From assembly GCF_014656455.1 (NCBI RefSeq), contig NZ_BNCL01000002.1:1-64000 (forward strand): a stretch of DNA of 64,000 nucleotides. Direction: 5' to 3'. Source of the stretch: Paracoccus aerius. GTDB taxonomy: Bacteria; Pseudomonadota; Alphaproteobacteria; Rhodobacterales; Rhodobacteraceae. The notes beneath the pieces were generated by a model, which ran no database searches, was not told the DNA's origin, and worked only from the letters and a program-made list of their open reading frames with translations. The translations under genes and the position numbers were made by a program. Below are positions 36,813 through 45,618 of the stretch, piece after piece; position 1 is the stretch's first letter; each line of letters begins with the position of its first letter.

Positions 36813-37667
36813 ATGACTGCCATCGACAACCTGCCGCCCCTGCGCGAGGTGATCGCCCGCCACGACCTGCGCGCGAAAAAGCAACTGGGCCAGAACTTCC
36901 TGCTGGACCTGAACCTGACGGCCAAGATCGCGCGCCAGGCGGGCGACATGACGCAATGCGACGTGCTGGAAATCGGCCCCGGCCCCGGCGGCCTGACGCG
37001 CGGCCTTCTGGCCGAAGGCGCGCGCCACGTCCTTGCCATCGAAAAGGACGCGCGCGCGCTGCCAGCCCTGCAGGAAATCGCCGACCGATATTCCGGCCGC
37101 CTGACCGTGATCCATGGAGACGCGCTGCAGGTCGATCCGCTGGCGCACCTGACCCCGCCGATCCGCATCGCCGCGAACCTCCCCTACAATGTCGGCACAG
37201 AATTGCTGATCCGCTGGCTGACCCCGCCCGACTGGCCGCCCTTCTGGCAGTCGCTGACGCTGATGTTCCAGAAGGAAGTGGCCGAGCGGATCGTCGCCAC
37301 CCCCGGCAGCAAGGCTTATGGCCGCCTTGCCCTGCTGGCCCAATGGCGGGCCGATGCGCGGATCGTGATGATGCTTCCGCCCGAGGCTTTCGTGCCCGCC
37401 CCCAAGGTCCATTCGGCAGTGGTCCACCTGACCGCCCTGCCCCAGCCGCGCTATCCGGCGGATCCGGCGGTCCTGTCGCAGGTGACGGCGGCGGCCTTCA
37501 ACCAGCGGCGCAAGATGCTGCGCGCGTCCCTGCGCGGCCTGCATCCGCAGATCGAATCGCTGCTGCAGGATGCCGGAATCCCCCCCACCGCACGGGCCGA
37601 GGAGATCGACCTTGAACGGTTCTGCGCCCTTGCGCGGGCCTTGCAGGCCGCCCGCCAAGGCGCATGA
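36813..37667 (+). CDS. rsmA: 16S rRNA (adenine1518-N6/adenine1519-N6)-dimethyltransferase
   Basis: 284 residues (KsgA). Dimethylates two adenines in helix 45 of 16S rRNA late in 30S assembly. [22 protein letters not shown] motif [26 protein letters not shown], and the catalytic [14 protein letters not shown] motif are present, with the C-terminal helical domain ([15 protein letters not shown]). No clear ribosome site precedes ATG 36813, which lies 10 bases behind the repeat hairpin. Confidence 0.96.
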   Translation: MTAIDNLPPLREVIARHDLRAKKQLGQNFLLDLNLTAKIARQAGDMTQCDVLEIGPGPGGLTRGLLAEGARHVLAIEKDARALPALQEIADRYSGRLTVIHGDALQVDPLAHLTPPIRIAANLPYNVGTELLIRWLTPPDWPPFWQSLTLMFQKEVAERIVATPGSKAYGRLALLAQWRADARIVMMLPPEAFVPAPKVHSAVVHLTALPQPRYPADPAVLSQVTAAAFNQRRKMLRASLRGLHPQIESLLQDAGIPPTARAEEIDLERFCALARALQAARQGA

Positions 37668-37669
37668 AG

Positions 37670-37701
37670 AAAGGGCCGCTGGCTGATCGCCGCGGCCCTT
37701 T
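37670..37701. terminator. bidirectional terminator between rsmA and DUF4167 gene
   Basis: Perfect 10-bp stem AAAGGGCCGC / GCGGCCCTTT with a 12-base loop between two convergent genes; T-rich on both outer sides (TTTTCTTATT on +; TTTCTTC on -). Confidence 0.8.
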
Positions 37702-37703
37702 TC

Positions 37704-38564
37704 TTATTCCTCGCTCGCCTGGGGCTTGTTCTCGCCCCCATCCTCGGCCGGCTTGCGGCGGGCCCGGGGGCGGGGCGCCGCGGGCTTGTCGCCACGGGGG
37801 GCGCGGGGCGCGCGGGCGCGGGCGGGCCTTGCGGCCGCCTCGGGCGTCTCGACCAGACCTGCACCCTCATCGTCCGAGGTGGTCACAGGATCGGGCAAGC
37901 CCTTGGCATCGGGGTCCATGACAGGATCGGGCTGCGACGGTTCCTGCGGCGCAGGAACGGGCCGGGCAGCAGGGGCTTCCGGCTGGAACTCGGGCTGTTC
38001 CTCGACCAGCGGCTCGAGGCGCGGCTGTTCGCGATGGCCTTGATCGCGGTTGCCGCCCTGGTCGCGGGACACGTGGTCGCGCTGCTGGCCCTGATGGCCA
38101 TTGTCGCGTCCGATATTGTCGCGGCCACCATTGTCGCGGCCGCCATGCTCGCGCCGGGCTTGGTCGCGGCCGTTGCCATGATCGCGTCCGCCGTCGTCGC
38201 GGCTGCCCTGCTCGCGCGCGCCTTGGTCGCGGTGCTGCTGGCCGCCATTGCCGTTCGGCTGGGCCTCGCGCCCATCGTCGTCTTGGCGGGGCTGGTGAAA
38301 TTGCTGGCGTTCGGCCATTTCCTTTTGCGCCTCGCCCAGCATCCGCGTGTAATGCTCGGCATGTTGCAGGAAGGATTGCTCGGCCACCCGGTCGCCCGAC
38401 AGCTGCGCGTCACGCGCCAGCGTCAGGTATTTCTCGATGATCTGCTGGGGCGTGCCGCGCACCTTGCCTTCGGGGCCAGAGCTGTCGAAGACGCGGTTGA
38501 CGACATTGCCCAGCGAACGCTGGCGGTTCGACTTGTTGCGCGAACGGGATTTCGATGATCTCAT
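37704..38564 (-). CDS. DUF4167 protein with disordered charged-repeat tail
   Basis: 286 residues. The N-terminal 90 residues are the DUF4167 domain of alphaproteobacteria: RNKSNRQRSLGNVVNRVFDSSGPEGKVRGT, QQIIEKYLTLARDAQLSGDRV and QHAEHYTRML. From about residue 95 to 180 it is low complexity, with many GRDN, GRDQ and QRD units; the C-terminus is Pro/Glu- then Arg/Ala/Pro-rich. Function unknown; the basic start and RGG-like repeats suggest RNA binding, which is inference. Follows prfA-prmC after 260 bases, a conserved neighbourhood. Confidence 0.88.
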   Translation of the reverse strand: MRSSKSRSRNKSNRQRSLGNVVNRVFDSSGPEGKVRGTPQQIIEKYLTLARDAQLSGDRVAEQSFLQHAEHYTRMLGEAQKEMAERQQFHQPRQDDDGREAQPNGNGGQQHRDQGAREQGSRDDGGRDHGNGRDQARREHGGRDNGGRDNIGRDNGHQGQQRDHVSRDQGGNRDQGHREQPRLEPLVEEQPEFQPEAPAARPVPAPQEPSQPDPVMDPDAKGLPDPVTTSDDEGAGLVETPEAAARPARARAPRAPRGDKPAAPRPRARRKPAEDGGENKPQASEE

Positions 38565-38824
38565 CAGTTTGTCTGTCGTGATTCCAGTAAATCCGGGATC
38601 CAGTGATCTGGACGGCATCGCGGGCGGCACGGGCATCGCAGATGAATGACTTTGCCGTTCAACCCGGCCTTCGCCCGAACGAACGCGGCAGGCGTCCATA
38701 AGGGAATCGGCTTTTTCAGGCTGACCCGTGCGGTGGCATCGCTGCCCCCTGCACAAGGGCGACTAACCATGCCCGGCGCAGGGTGACAAGCGAAAACTTG
38801 CATTTCGGCGGCGTTTCCCGGGTT
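38565..38824. other. 260-base intergenic region between prmC and the DUF4167 gene
   Basis: Longest spacer of the window. I see no convincing small gene, RNA gene or strong hairpin; it probably holds the DUF4167 promoter and leader. Confidence 0.4.
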
Positions 38825-39649
38825 TCACGCCCCGAAACAGGCCAGAACGACACGATCGCGACCATCCAGATCGCGGATCACCTGCGTCTTTGCCCCTGCT
38901 TGCGCAAACAAGGCCGCCACGGCCCCGGCCTGTGTCGGCCCGATCTCGACCAGGACATGACCCCCCGGCGACAGATGGCCCGCCGCCCCCGCCGCGATGG
39001 CGCGAAAGGCCGTCAGCCCGTCGGCCCCGTCGGTCAGGGCGCCATGCGGCTCCCACGCGCGGACATCGGGCGCAAGGGATGCCATCTCGTCCAGCGCGAT
39101 ATAGGGCGGGTTCGAGACGATCAGGTCAAAGCGGCCCGTTATCCCGTCAAACCAGTCGGCCTGCGCAAAGCCTGCCGTTACGTCGATGATCTGGGCATTG
39201 CGTCGCGCCACGTCAAGGGCGGCAGCCGAGATGTCGGTCCCCAGCCCGCTTGCTCCCGCCCGCGCCGCCAGAAGCGACAACAGAATGGCCCCCGTCCCCG
39301 TCCCCAGGTCCAGGACGGTGGTCCACGGAAGATCAAGGGCGGCCTGCACCAGCACCTCGGTTTCCGGGCGCGGGTCCAGCGTGTCGGGGGTGACGGCAAA
39401 GCGATGGGCATAGAAATCACGGAACCCCACGATCTGCGCAACGGGCTGGCGGGCGGCGCGGGCGGCAATCCCGCTGTGCAGCCTGACCGCTTCGTCGGCC
39501 GTCAGGTTACGGTCGTCGAGGATGCGCAGCCGGGCGGGCTCGATTCCCAGCACGGCCGCAAGGATGCGGTCGGCATCGCGGGCCGCCCCCTCGATCCCGG
39601 CCGCAGCCAACCGGCGGGCAGCATCAGCGCGGGCCTCGGAAAGCCTCAT
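38825..39649 (-). CDS. prmC: peptide chain release factor N5-glutamine methyltransferase
   Basis: 274 residues (HemK). Methylates the Gln of the GGQ motif in RF1 and RF2. SAM-binding [17 protein letters not shown] and the catalytic [10 protein letters not shown] are intact, and [13 protein letters not shown] precedes them as usual. Overlaps prfA, its own substrate's gene, by 4 bases (ATGA), so enzyme and target are made together. Confidence 0.97.
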   Translation of the reverse strand: MRLSEARADAARRLAAAGIEGAARDADRILAAVLGIEPARLRILDDRNLTADEAVRLHSGIAARAARQPVAQIVGFRDFYAHRFAVTPDTLDPRPETEVLVQAALDLPWTTVLDLGTGTGAILLSLLAARAGASGLGTDISAAALDVARRNAQIIDVTAGFAQADWFDGITGRFDLIVSNPPYIALDEMASLAPDVRAWEPHGALTDGADGLTAFRAIAAGAAGHLSPGGHVLVEIGPTQAGAVAALFAQAGAKTQVIRDLDGRDRVVLACFGA

Positions 39650-40698
39650 CCCTCGGCGGCCAGGCGGGCGGCCTGGTCATGCGCGGTCAGCGCGTCGATG
39701 ATCTCGGTCAGATCGCCCGCCATGATCCGGTCGAGGGCGTAAAGCGTCAGGTTGATGCGATGGTCCGTCATCCGCCCCTGTGGGAAGTTGTAGGTGCGGA
39801 TCCGTTCGCTGCGGTCGCCCGAGCCGACCTGGGACTTGCGATCCGCCGCTCGTTCCGCATCGGCGCGCGAGCGCTCCATGTCGTAAAGCCGCGCGCGCAG
39901 CACGGCCATGGCATTGGCCCGGTTCTGGTGCTGGGACTTCTCGCTGCTGGTGACGACGATGCCGGTGGGAAGATGGGTGATCCGCACCGCCGAATCGGTG
40001 GTGTTCACATGCTGTCCGCCCGCCCCGCTGGCCCGCATGGTGTCGATGCGGATGTCGCCGGCGGGGATGTCGATATCGACCTCCTCGGCCTCGGGCAGGA
40101 CCGCCACGGTGGCGGCACTGGTGTGGATGCGCCCGCCCGATTCGGTTTCAGGGACCCGCTGGACGCGGTGGACGCCGGATTCGTATTTCAGCCGGGCAAA
40201 GACCCCCTCGCCCTCGATCCTTGCCACGGCTTCCTTGACGCCGCCCAGTTCGGTTTCCGTCAGATCCAGCATCTGGAAGCTCCAGCCCTGCTGTTCGGCA
40301 TGGCGGCGATACATGGACAGCAGATCGCCAGCGAACAACGCAGCCTCGTCGCCCCCGGTGCCGGGGCGGATCTCGATCATGGCAGGGCGGGCGTCCGCCG
40401 CGTCCTTGGGCAGCAGGGCGATGCGCAAGGCCTGCTCCAGTGCGGGCATTTCCTCGCGCAGCCGGGCCAGTTCATCTGCGGCCAGGTCGCGCATCTCGGG
40501 GTCGGCCAGCATCGCCTCGGCATCGGCCAGGCCGGCGCGGGCATCGCGCCAGCGGGCGATCTGCTCGACCACGGGCTTCAACTCGGCATATTCGCGGCTG
40601 ATCCGGGCGATCTGGTCGGGGGCCGCGCCGGCATTCAACTGCGCTTCGAGAAACTCGAACCGCTGGACGATCTGGGACAGGCGATCTTCGGGCAACAT
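39646..40698 (-). CDS. prfA: peptide chain release factor 1
   Basis: 350 residues. Reads UAA and UAG and triggers peptide release. The catalytic loop [19 protein letters not shown] contains the GGQ methylated by Prm[20 protein letters not shown] and the C-terminal [15 protein letters not shown] are standard. Length is about 10 residues shorter than E. coli RF1. Upstream lies intergenic repeat copy B. Confidence 0.98.
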   Translation of the reverse strand: MLPEDRLSQIVQRFEFLEAQLNAGAAPDQIARISREYAELKPVVEQIARWRDARAGLADAEAMLADPEMRDLAADELARLREEMPALEQALRIALLPKDAADARPAMIEIRPGTGGDEAALFAGDLLSMYRRHAEQQGWSFQMLDLTETELGGVKEAVARIEGEGVFARLKYESGVHRVQRVPETESGGRIHTSAATVAVLPEAEEVDIDIPAGDIRIDTMRASGAGGQHVNTTDSAVRITHLPTGIVVTSSEKSQHQNRANAMAVLRARLYDMERSRADAERAADRKSQVGSGDRSERIRTYNFPQGRMTDHRINLTLYALDRIMAGDLTEIIDALTAHDQAARLAAEG

Positions 40699-40736
40699 GG
40701 CGGGGGATTACCCGCGCCCGATCAGGCAAACAAGGA

Positions 40737-40786
40737 CTTCTTCGTTGCCGAAATACCCTCGGGGGTCCGGGGGCAGACAGCCCCCG
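40737..40786 (+). repeat. intergenic hairpin repeat, copy B
   Basis: CTTCTTCGTTGCCGAAATAC, CCTCGGGGGTC, then stem CGGGGG / CCCCCG with loop CAGACAG. It lies between speB and prfA; on the minus strand it comes 18 bases after the speB stop and could end that transcript. Confidence 0.7.
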
Positions 40787-40803
40787 CCACCGCGGGACCA
40801 AGG

Positions 40804-41763
40804 TCAGCGCCGGGTCCAGCCGTAAAGCGCGATCAGTTCCATCGCCACATGCGCCCCCGCAATCGCCGTGGCCCCGGTCGTGTCGTAAGGGGGAGAAACC
40901 TCGACCACGTCGCCGCCGATCAGGTCGATCCCCGCAAGCCCGCGCAGCAGCGCCGCCGCCTGCCAGCTTGCCAGCCCGCCCCAGACCGGCGTGCCGGTGC
41001 CGGGCGCGAAGGCGGGGTCCAGGGCATCGATGTCGAAGGTCACATAGACCGGACGGTCGCCGATCACCTGCCGGATCCGGGCCAGCGTGGCGTCCACCCC
41101 GTCGCGATGCACCGACGGCGCGTCAAGGATCGTCACGCCAAGCGTATCGGGATTGTCGGTGCGGATGCCGACGCTGACGCTGGCCGCAGGATCCACGGCC
41201 CCCTCTCGGATCGCCTTGTAGAGGAACGTCCCGTGGTCGATCCGGTCCGGGTCGTCATCCACCCAGGTGTCGGAATGGGCGTCGAACTGGATCAGCGCCA
41301 CCGGACCGCGCCGGGCGGCCACCGCGCGCAGGATCGGCAGGGTGATGGAATGATCCCCGCCCAGCGTCACCGGCGCCGCGCCCGCGTCCAGGATCGCGCC
41401 GACATGCGCCTCGATCCGCGCGGGCACCTCTCGCGTGTTGGCGTAATCGAAGGCCATGTCGCCGTAATCCACCACCGTCAGCAGGGACAGCGGGTCATAG
41501 CCCCAGCCATAGGGCGCATCGAAGGCTTGCAGGGCGGACGCCTCGCGGATGGCGCGCGGGCCGAAGCGCGTGCCGGGGCGGTGCGTCACCGCCTGGTCGA
41601 AGGGGATGCCCGTCACCGCCACATCCACCCCCGCCAGATCCTTGCTGTATCGCCGGCGCAGGAAGCTGGTGGCGCCGCCGAAGGCGTTCTCGAAGGACAG
41701 GCCGCGCGGATCTTTCCGGGTAAAGGCCTGATCGACCTGATTCTTTGCATCCTCAAGCGCCAT
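40804..41763 (-). CDS. speB: agmatinase (ureohydrolase family)
   Basis: 319 residues. Splits agmatine into putrescine and urea with two Mn ions. Metal ligands seen in LGGDHSITLP, QFDAHSDTW (DxHxD) and FDIDALDPAFAPGTGTPVWGG. The N-terminal half (ENAFGGATSFLRRRYSKDL, GIPFDQAVTHRPGTRFGPRAIREAS) is typical of Rhodobacteraceae agmatinases. I chose ATG 41763 (MALEDAKNQVDQAF) over three in-frame ATGs further upstream because relatives begin there; the upstream part would cross the FNR-like site of ccp. The urea produced could feed the urease encoded at 15 kb. Confidence 0.88.
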   Translation of the reverse strand: MALEDAKNQVDQAFTRKDPRGLSFENAFGGATSFLRRRYSKDLAGVDVAVTGIPFDQAVTHRPGTRFGPRAIREASALQAFDAPYGWGYDPLSLLTVVDYGDMAFDYANTREVPARIEAHVGAILDAGAAPVTLGGDHSITLPILRAVAARRGPVALIQFDAHSDTWVDDDPDRIDHGTFLYKAIREGAVDPAASVSVGIRTDNPDTLGVTILDAPSVHRDGVDATLARIRQVIGDRPVYVTFDIDALDPAFAPGTGTPVWGGLASWQAAALLRGLAGIDLIGGDVVEVSPPYDTTGATAIAGAHVAMELIALYGWTRR

Positions 41764-41832
41764 CCAAGCCATCCCGCCCTGCTGCCATGCGGCATCGTGG
41801 CGCAGCGCAGCGCGCATCGCAAGCGCCCCGGT

Positions 41833-41846
41833 TTGATCTGCATCAG
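41833..41846 (+). promoter_or_regulatory. putative FNR/FnrP binding site upstream of cytochrome c peroxidase
   Basis: TTGAT-CTGC-ATCAG matches the FNR consensus TTGAT-N4-ATCAA at 9 of 10 fixed positions. Its centre is 73 bases before the ccp ATG, leaving room for a -41.5 activator site and a 30-base leader. Paracoccus denitrificans ccp is known to be FnrP-activated under low oxygen. Confidence 0.65.
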
Positions 41847-41912
41847 GGCGGCGGTCGCGAATGGCCGGCATCATCCATCCCGGGCGCGCGAGACATGAAA
41901 CGAGAAACAGCT

Positions 41913-42974
41913 ATGAAGACATCCCTTCTTGCCATCGCGGCACTGGGCGCGCTTGCGCAGCCCCTGCTGGCCCAGACCGCGCTTCCGCCGGATGCCGACC
42001 TGCGGGCCGCCGCCTTGGAGTGGTTCGAGCCCATTCCCCAGACGCCCCAGGCCCCGGCCAACAACGTGCTGACCCCGGAACGGGTGGATCTGGGGGCCAA
42101 GCTGTTCTTCGATCCGCGCATGTCGCTGTCGGGCCTGTTTTCCTGCCAGACCTGCCACAACGTGGGCCTGGGCGGCGTGGACGGGCTGACCACCTCGATC
42201 GGGCACGGCTGGCAGCAGGGGCCGCGCAATTCGCCCACCATGCTGAACGCGATCTTCAACATCGCGCAGTTCTGGGACGGCCGCGCGCCGGACCTTGCCG
42301 AACAGGCGAAAGGCCCCGTCCAGGCCGGGGTCGAGATGAACAACACCCCCGAGAACCTGATCGGCACGCTGAAGTCGATGCCAGGCTATGTCGATGCCTT
42401 CGAGGCGGCCTTCCCCGACGAGGCAACGCCCGTCAGCTTCGACAACTTCGCCCGCGCGATCGAGGCCTTCGAGGCGACCCTCATCACCCCCGACAGCGCC
42501 TTCGACCGCTATCTGAAAGGCGATGACGCGGCGATGACGGAACAGGAAAAGCGCGGCCTTGCATCCTTCATGGACACGGGCTGCACCGCCTGCCATTCCG
42601 GCGTGAACGTGGGCGGCCAGGACTATTATCCCTTCGGCGTGGTTGAACGTCCCGGCGGATCTGTCCTGCCCGAAGGCGACCGGGGCCGCTTCACCGTGAC
42701 GCAGACGGCTAGCGACGACTATGTCTTCCGGGCCGCACCCCTTCGCAACGTCGTGCTGACCGCGCCCTATTTCCATTCCGGCGCCGTCTGGGACCTGCGC
42801 GAGGCGGTGCAGATCATGTCCTCGTCCCAGCTTGGCACCGAACTGGCCGAAACGCAGGTCGACGAGATCGTGGCCTTTCTGGGCACGCTGACGGGCAAGC
42901 AGCCGCAGGTGGTCCACCCCATCCTGCCGGTGCGAAACATGGACACGCCGCTGCCCCAGCCGATGGTGCAATGA
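41913..42974 (+). CDS. ccp: di-heme cytochrome c peroxidase
   Basis: 353 residues. Periplasmic reduction of H2O2 to water with electrons from cytochrome c. Signal peptide MKTSLLAIAALGALAQPLLA then Q. Two c-type heme sites: C78QTCH82 (peroxidatic heme) and C224TACH228 (electron-entry heme). Conserved EPIP..P, LFFDPRMSLSG, RNSPTMLNAIFN, AAPLRNVVLTAPYFHSG (Met/His ligand region) are all visible. ATG 41895 would lengthen the signal peptide by six residues. Followed by a strong hairpin. Confidence 0.95.
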   Translation: MKTSLLAIAALGALAQPLLAQTALPPDADLRAAALEWFEPIPQTPQAPANNVLTPERVDLGAKLFFDPRMSLSGLFSCQTCHNVGLGGVDGLTTSIGHGWQQGPRNSPTMLNAIFNIAQFWDGRAPDLAEQAKGPVQAGVEMNNTPENLIGTLKSMPGYVDAFEAAFPDEATPVSFDNFARAIEAFEATLITPDSAFDRYLKGDDAAMTEQEKRGLASFMDTGCTACHSGVNVGGQDYYPFGVVERPGGSVLPEGDRGRFTVTQTASDDYVFRAAPLRNVVLTAPYFHSGAVWDLREAVQIMSSSQLGTELAETQVDEIVAFLGTLTGKQPQVVHPILPVRNMDTPLPQPMVQ

Positions 42975-42981
42975 GGCACCA

Positions 42982-43006
42982 CCCGGCCTGGTCCTGCCAG
43001 GCCGGG
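42982..43006 (+). terminator. terminator-like hairpin after ccp
   Basis: Perfect 10-bp stem CCCGGCCTGG / CCAGGCCGGG with a 5-base loop, 7 bases after the ccp stop. No T-run follows. Confidence 0.6.
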
Positions 43007-43021
43007 CAGCCGCGAATCACC

Positions 43022-43049
43022 TTGCATCCCCAGCATTCGCCGCTATAAG
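43022..43049 (+). promoter_or_regulatory. putative sigma-70 promoter of rpsF-rpsR-rplI
   Basis: TTGCAT (43022-43027), 16-base spacer, TATAAG (43044-43049). Initiation about 7 bases later would fall at the first base of the leader stem, leaving a leader of roughly 96 bases. Confidence 0.6.
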
Positions 43050-43054
43050 ACCCC

Positions 43055-43111
43055 ATCCTTCCGCCGAGACCTTGCAACCGGCGCAGCCTCTCGTGACGGG
43101 TGCGGAAGGAT
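43055..43111 (+). ncRNA. candidate S6:S18-binding autoregulatory leader of rpsF
   Basis: A perfect 10-bp outer stem ATCCTTCCGC (43055-43064) / GCGGAAGGAT (43102-43111) encloses an inner stem CGAGA (43065-43069) / TCTCG (43089-43093) and a loop with CAACCGGCGC that contains a CCG. The known S6:S18 mRNA motif is a hairpin with a required CCG upstream of rpsF. Position and elements fit; the exact match to the published consensus is not verified. Confidence 0.5.
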
Positions 43112-43151
43112 TGCCCGTCGATGAAATGCGCCTGAATCTGAAAGGGATGCC

Positions 43152-43619
43152 ATGCCTCTGTACGAGCATGTGCTGATCGCCCGCCAGGACCTGTCGAACA
43201 CGCAGGCCGAAGGGCTGATCGAACATTTCTCGACCGTGCTGGCCGACAACGGCGGCAAGGTGGTCGAAAACGAATACTGGGGTGTCCGCACCCTTGCCTA
43301 CAAGATCAACAAGAACCGCAAGGGCCACTATGCCTTCCTGCGTTCGGACGCGCCCTCGGCCGCCGTGCAGGAAATGGAGCGTCTGGCCCGCCTGCATGAC
43401 GACGTGATGCGCGTCATGACCGTGCGCGTCGACAAGCACGAGGAAGGCCCCTCGGTCCAGATGCAGAAGCGCGAAGAGCGCGGCGAGCGTGGTGACCGCG
43501 GCGACCGTGGCGACCGCCCGCGCGGCGACCGCGGGGACCGTGACCGTGGCGACCGCGGTGATCGTGGTGGCGACCGTGGTGATCGCGGCGAACGCCGCGA
43601 GCGGACTGAAAGGATCTGA
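43152..43619 (+). CDS. rpsF: 30S ribosomal protein S6 with RGD-repeat tail
   Basis: 155 residues. Residues 1-95 are a normal S6 ([41 protein letters not shown]), which pairs with S18 on the 30S platform. From about residue 108 the tail is nearly all Arg, Gly, Asp and Glu in GDR, RGD and GER units (about 48 residues). E. coli S6 has only a short Glu tail. First gene of rpsF-rpsR-rplI, 2 bases before rpsR. Confidence 0.95.
   Translation: MPLYEHVLIARQDLSNTQAEGLIEHFSTVLADNGGKVVENEYWGVRTLAYKINKNRKGHYAFLRSDAPSAAVQEMERLARLHDDVMRVMTVRVDKHEEGPSVQMQKREERGERGDRGDRGDRPRGDRGDRDRGDRGDRGGDRGDRGERRERTERI
43482..43604 (+). repeat. degenerate 9-base tandem repeat coding the S6 tail
   Basis: About 13 units of GGCGACCGT/GGTGACCGC type in the same frame, giving Gly-Asp-Arg repeats. 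Third-base variation between units indicates selection on the protein or older expansion. Confidence 0.75.
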
Positions 43620-43621
43620 AC

Positions 43622-43849
43622 ATGGCGAACAAACCGTTCTTCCGCCGCCGCAAGGTTTGCCCCTTCTCGGGTGAAAACGCTCCGGCGATCGACTACAAGG
43701 ACACGCGCCTGCTGCAGCGTTACATTTCCGAACGCGGCAAGATCGTGCCTTCGCGGATCACCGCCGTGTCCGCCAAGAAGCAGCGCGAGCTGGCCCGCGC
43801 CATCAAGCGCGCCCGCTTCCTGGCCCTGCTGCCCTATGTCGTGAAGTAA
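43622..43849 (+). CDS. rpsR: 30S ribosomal protein S18
   Basis: 75 residues, basic. [46 protein letters not shown] and [22 protein letters not shown] are S18 throughout. Partner of S6. Only one Cys, so no zinc-binding version. Confidence 0.98.
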   Translation: MANKPFFRRRKVCPFSGENAPAIDYKDTRLLQRYISERGKIVPSRITAVSAKKQRELARAIKRARFLALLPYVVK

Positions 43850-43861
43850 GGGGACAAGGAC

Positions 43862-44446
43862 ATGCAAGTCATCCTGCTGGAACGCGTGGCGAAACTTGGC
43901 CAGATGGGCGAAGTCGTCAACGTGAAAGAGGGCTTTGCCCGCAACTTCCTCTTGCCGCAAGGCAAGGCGCTGCGCGCATCGGACGCCAACATCAAGGCGT
44001 TCGAAGGCCGCAAGGTGCAACTGGAAGCGCAAAACGCTGAATCGAAGGCCGAAGCGCAGAAGATCGCCGACAAGCTGGACGGCCAGACCTTCGTGGTCAT
44101 CCGTTCCGCCTCGGATGCCGGCGCGCTTTATGGTTCCGTGACCACCCGCGATGCGGCCGAAGCCGCGACCGAGGCCGGCTTCACGCTGGACCGCAAGCAG
44201 GTCGTGCTGAACCAGCCGATCAAGGATCTGGGCCTGCACCAGGTCAGCATCGTGCTGCACCCCGAGGTTGACGCAACCATCGTGCTGAACGTCGCCCGTT
44301 CGCCCGAGGAAGCCGAGCTTCAGGCGCAGGGCAAGTCGATCCAGGATCTGGCCGCCGAGGCCGATGCCGAGGCCGAATTCGAGATCGCCGAACTGTTCGA
44401 CGATATCGGCGGCGCCTCGGACGACGGGGACGACGACCGGAACTGA
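43862..44446 (+). CDS. rplI: 50S ribosomal protein L9 with acidic extension
   Basis: 194 residues. N-domain [32 protein letters not shown], central helix and C-domain end near 150, the usual full length. The last 45 residues ([30 protein letters not shown]) are strongly acidic and are an extension common in alphaproteobacteria. Followed by a clear terminator, so it closes the ribosomal operon. Confidence 0.97.
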   Translation: MQVILLERVAKLGQMGEVVNVKEGFARNFLLPQGKALRASDANIKAFEGRKVQLEAQNAESKAEAQKIADKLDGQTFVVIRSASDAGALYGSVTTRDAAEAATEAGFTLDRKQVVLNQPIKDLGLHQVSIVLHPEVDATIVLNVARSPEEAELQAQGKSIQDLAAEADAEAEFEIAELFDDIGGASDDGDDDRN

Positions 44447-44469
44447 TCCGGCCGCACACGCAAACGTCA

Positions 44470-44503
44470 GGGCTGCGCCGGGAAACCGTCGCGGCCCATT
44501 TTC
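44470..44503 (+). terminator. rho-independent terminator of the rpsF operon
   Basis: 8-bp stem GGGCTGCG / CGCGGCCC (one G-U pair) with a 12-base loop and ATTTTCG tail, 24 bases after rplI. Confidence 0.75.
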
Positions 44504-44606
44504 GTTCATGTGCAAATTGTTTCCCACCGGAACCAGACGTATCATGGACTTGATGATTGGTAGCCGTCCCTGGACGGATATTTCGCATTTTACCGCAGGA
44601 CAGGTG

Positions 44607-45569
44607 ATGCCCGACCCTCTCAGCCAGCTTCTTGCCAGCCGCGACTGGCTGATGGCCGACGGCGCGACGGGCACGAACCTGTTCAACATGGGCCTGGCTT
44701 CGAATGTCGCGCCCGAATTGTGGAATGCCGATCACCCCGAAAAAGTCCGTCGCCTTTACAAGGATTCGGTCGATGCGGGCGCGGATCTTTTCCTGACCAA
44801 CACCTTTGGCGGCAATGCCAGCCGACTGCGGCTGCAAGGCGCCGCCCACCGGGTTCGCGAACTGAACCTCGCAGGCGCCGCAATGGCCCGCGACATCGCG
44901 GATGCCAGCGGCCGCAAGGTCATCGTGGCAGGCAATATCGGACCCACGGGCGAGATCATGGCCCCCATCGGCAGCCTGTCCCAGACCCGCGCGGTCGAGA
45001 TGTTCCATGAACAGGCCGAGGCGCTGAAGGAAGGCGGGGTCGACATCCTGTGGGTCGAGACCATCAGCTGCGAACGAGAGTTCCGCGCCGCGGCCGAAGC
45101 CGCGCGCCTGGCGGACCTGCCCTGGTGCGGCATGATGAGCTTTGACACCGCGGGCCGCACGATCATGGGCGTGACCTCGGCCCAGCTTGCGGCCCTCGTG
45201 GAACGCCTGCCGAACCCGCCCGTCGCCTATGGCGCCAATTGCGGCGTTGGCGCGGCGGATCTGCTGCGGACGGTGCGCGATTTCGTGGCATCGGGCAATG
45301 AACGCCCCATCATCGCCAAGGGCAATGCCGGTATCCCGCATCTGGAGGCCGGGCACCTGCATTACGACGGCACGCCCGAGATCATGGCCGATTACGCCTG
45401 CCTGGCCCGCGACCTGGGCGTGCGCATCATCGGCGGCTGCTGCGGCACCACGCCTGCCCATCTGCGTGCCATGCGCGAGGCCCTGGAAACCCGCCCCGCA
45501 GGCCCGCGCCCCTCGCTTGAGGAAATCGCCGCCCGGCTTGGCGGCTTTTCCTCGGTCGGCGGGGTCTAG
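44607..45569 (+). CDS. bmt: betaine-homocysteine S-methyltransferase family protein
   Basis: 320 residues. Zinc-dependent transfer of a methyl group, probably from glycine betaine, to homocysteine to give methionine. LMADGATGTNLFNMGL at the start, LTNTFGGNASRL, GNIGPTGEIMAP, and the zinc ligands YGANCGVGA plus IIGGCCGTTPAHL. The whole chain matches the short Rhodobacteraceae/Sinorhizobium Bmt rather than MetH. ATG 44607 is preceded by CAGGACAGG; ATG 44544 would add 21 residues without support. The betaine transporter at 53-56.6 kb could supply the methyl donor. Confidence 0.85.
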   Translation: MPDPLSQLLASRDWLMADGATGTNLFNMGLASNVAPELWNADHPEKVRRLYKDSVDAGADLFLTNTFGGNASRLRLQGAAHRVRELNLAGAAMARDIADASGRKVIVAGNIGPTGEIMAPIGSLSQTRAVEMFHEQAEALKEGGVDILWVETISCEREFRAAAEAARLADLPWCGMMSFDTAGRTIMGVTSAQLAALVERLPNPPVAYGANCGVGAADLLRTVRDFVASGNERPIIAKGNAGIPHLEAGHLHYDGTPEIMADYACLARDLGVRIIGGCCGTTPAHLRAMREALETRPAGPRPSLEEIAARLGGFSSVGGV

Positions 45570-45618
45570 AACCGCCTGCTCTGCTGACAGGCGGCAAGCC
45601 ATTGGCTAGATTGGCCCC

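Noticed and set aside
37900..38300. Repeated units that might be a CRISPR or tandem satellite
   Set aside because: They are in-frame codons of the low-complexity DUF4167 tail, with no constant repeat and spacer pattern.
38562..38803. Small open frames in the prmC-DUF4167 spacer
   Set aside because: No ribosome site, no homology, and composition like non-coding DNA.
44447..44606. Possible SAM or SAH riboswitch before the bmt gene
   Set aside because: No SAM-II, SAM/SAH or SAH core motif could be recognised; the only clear structure is the rplI terminator.
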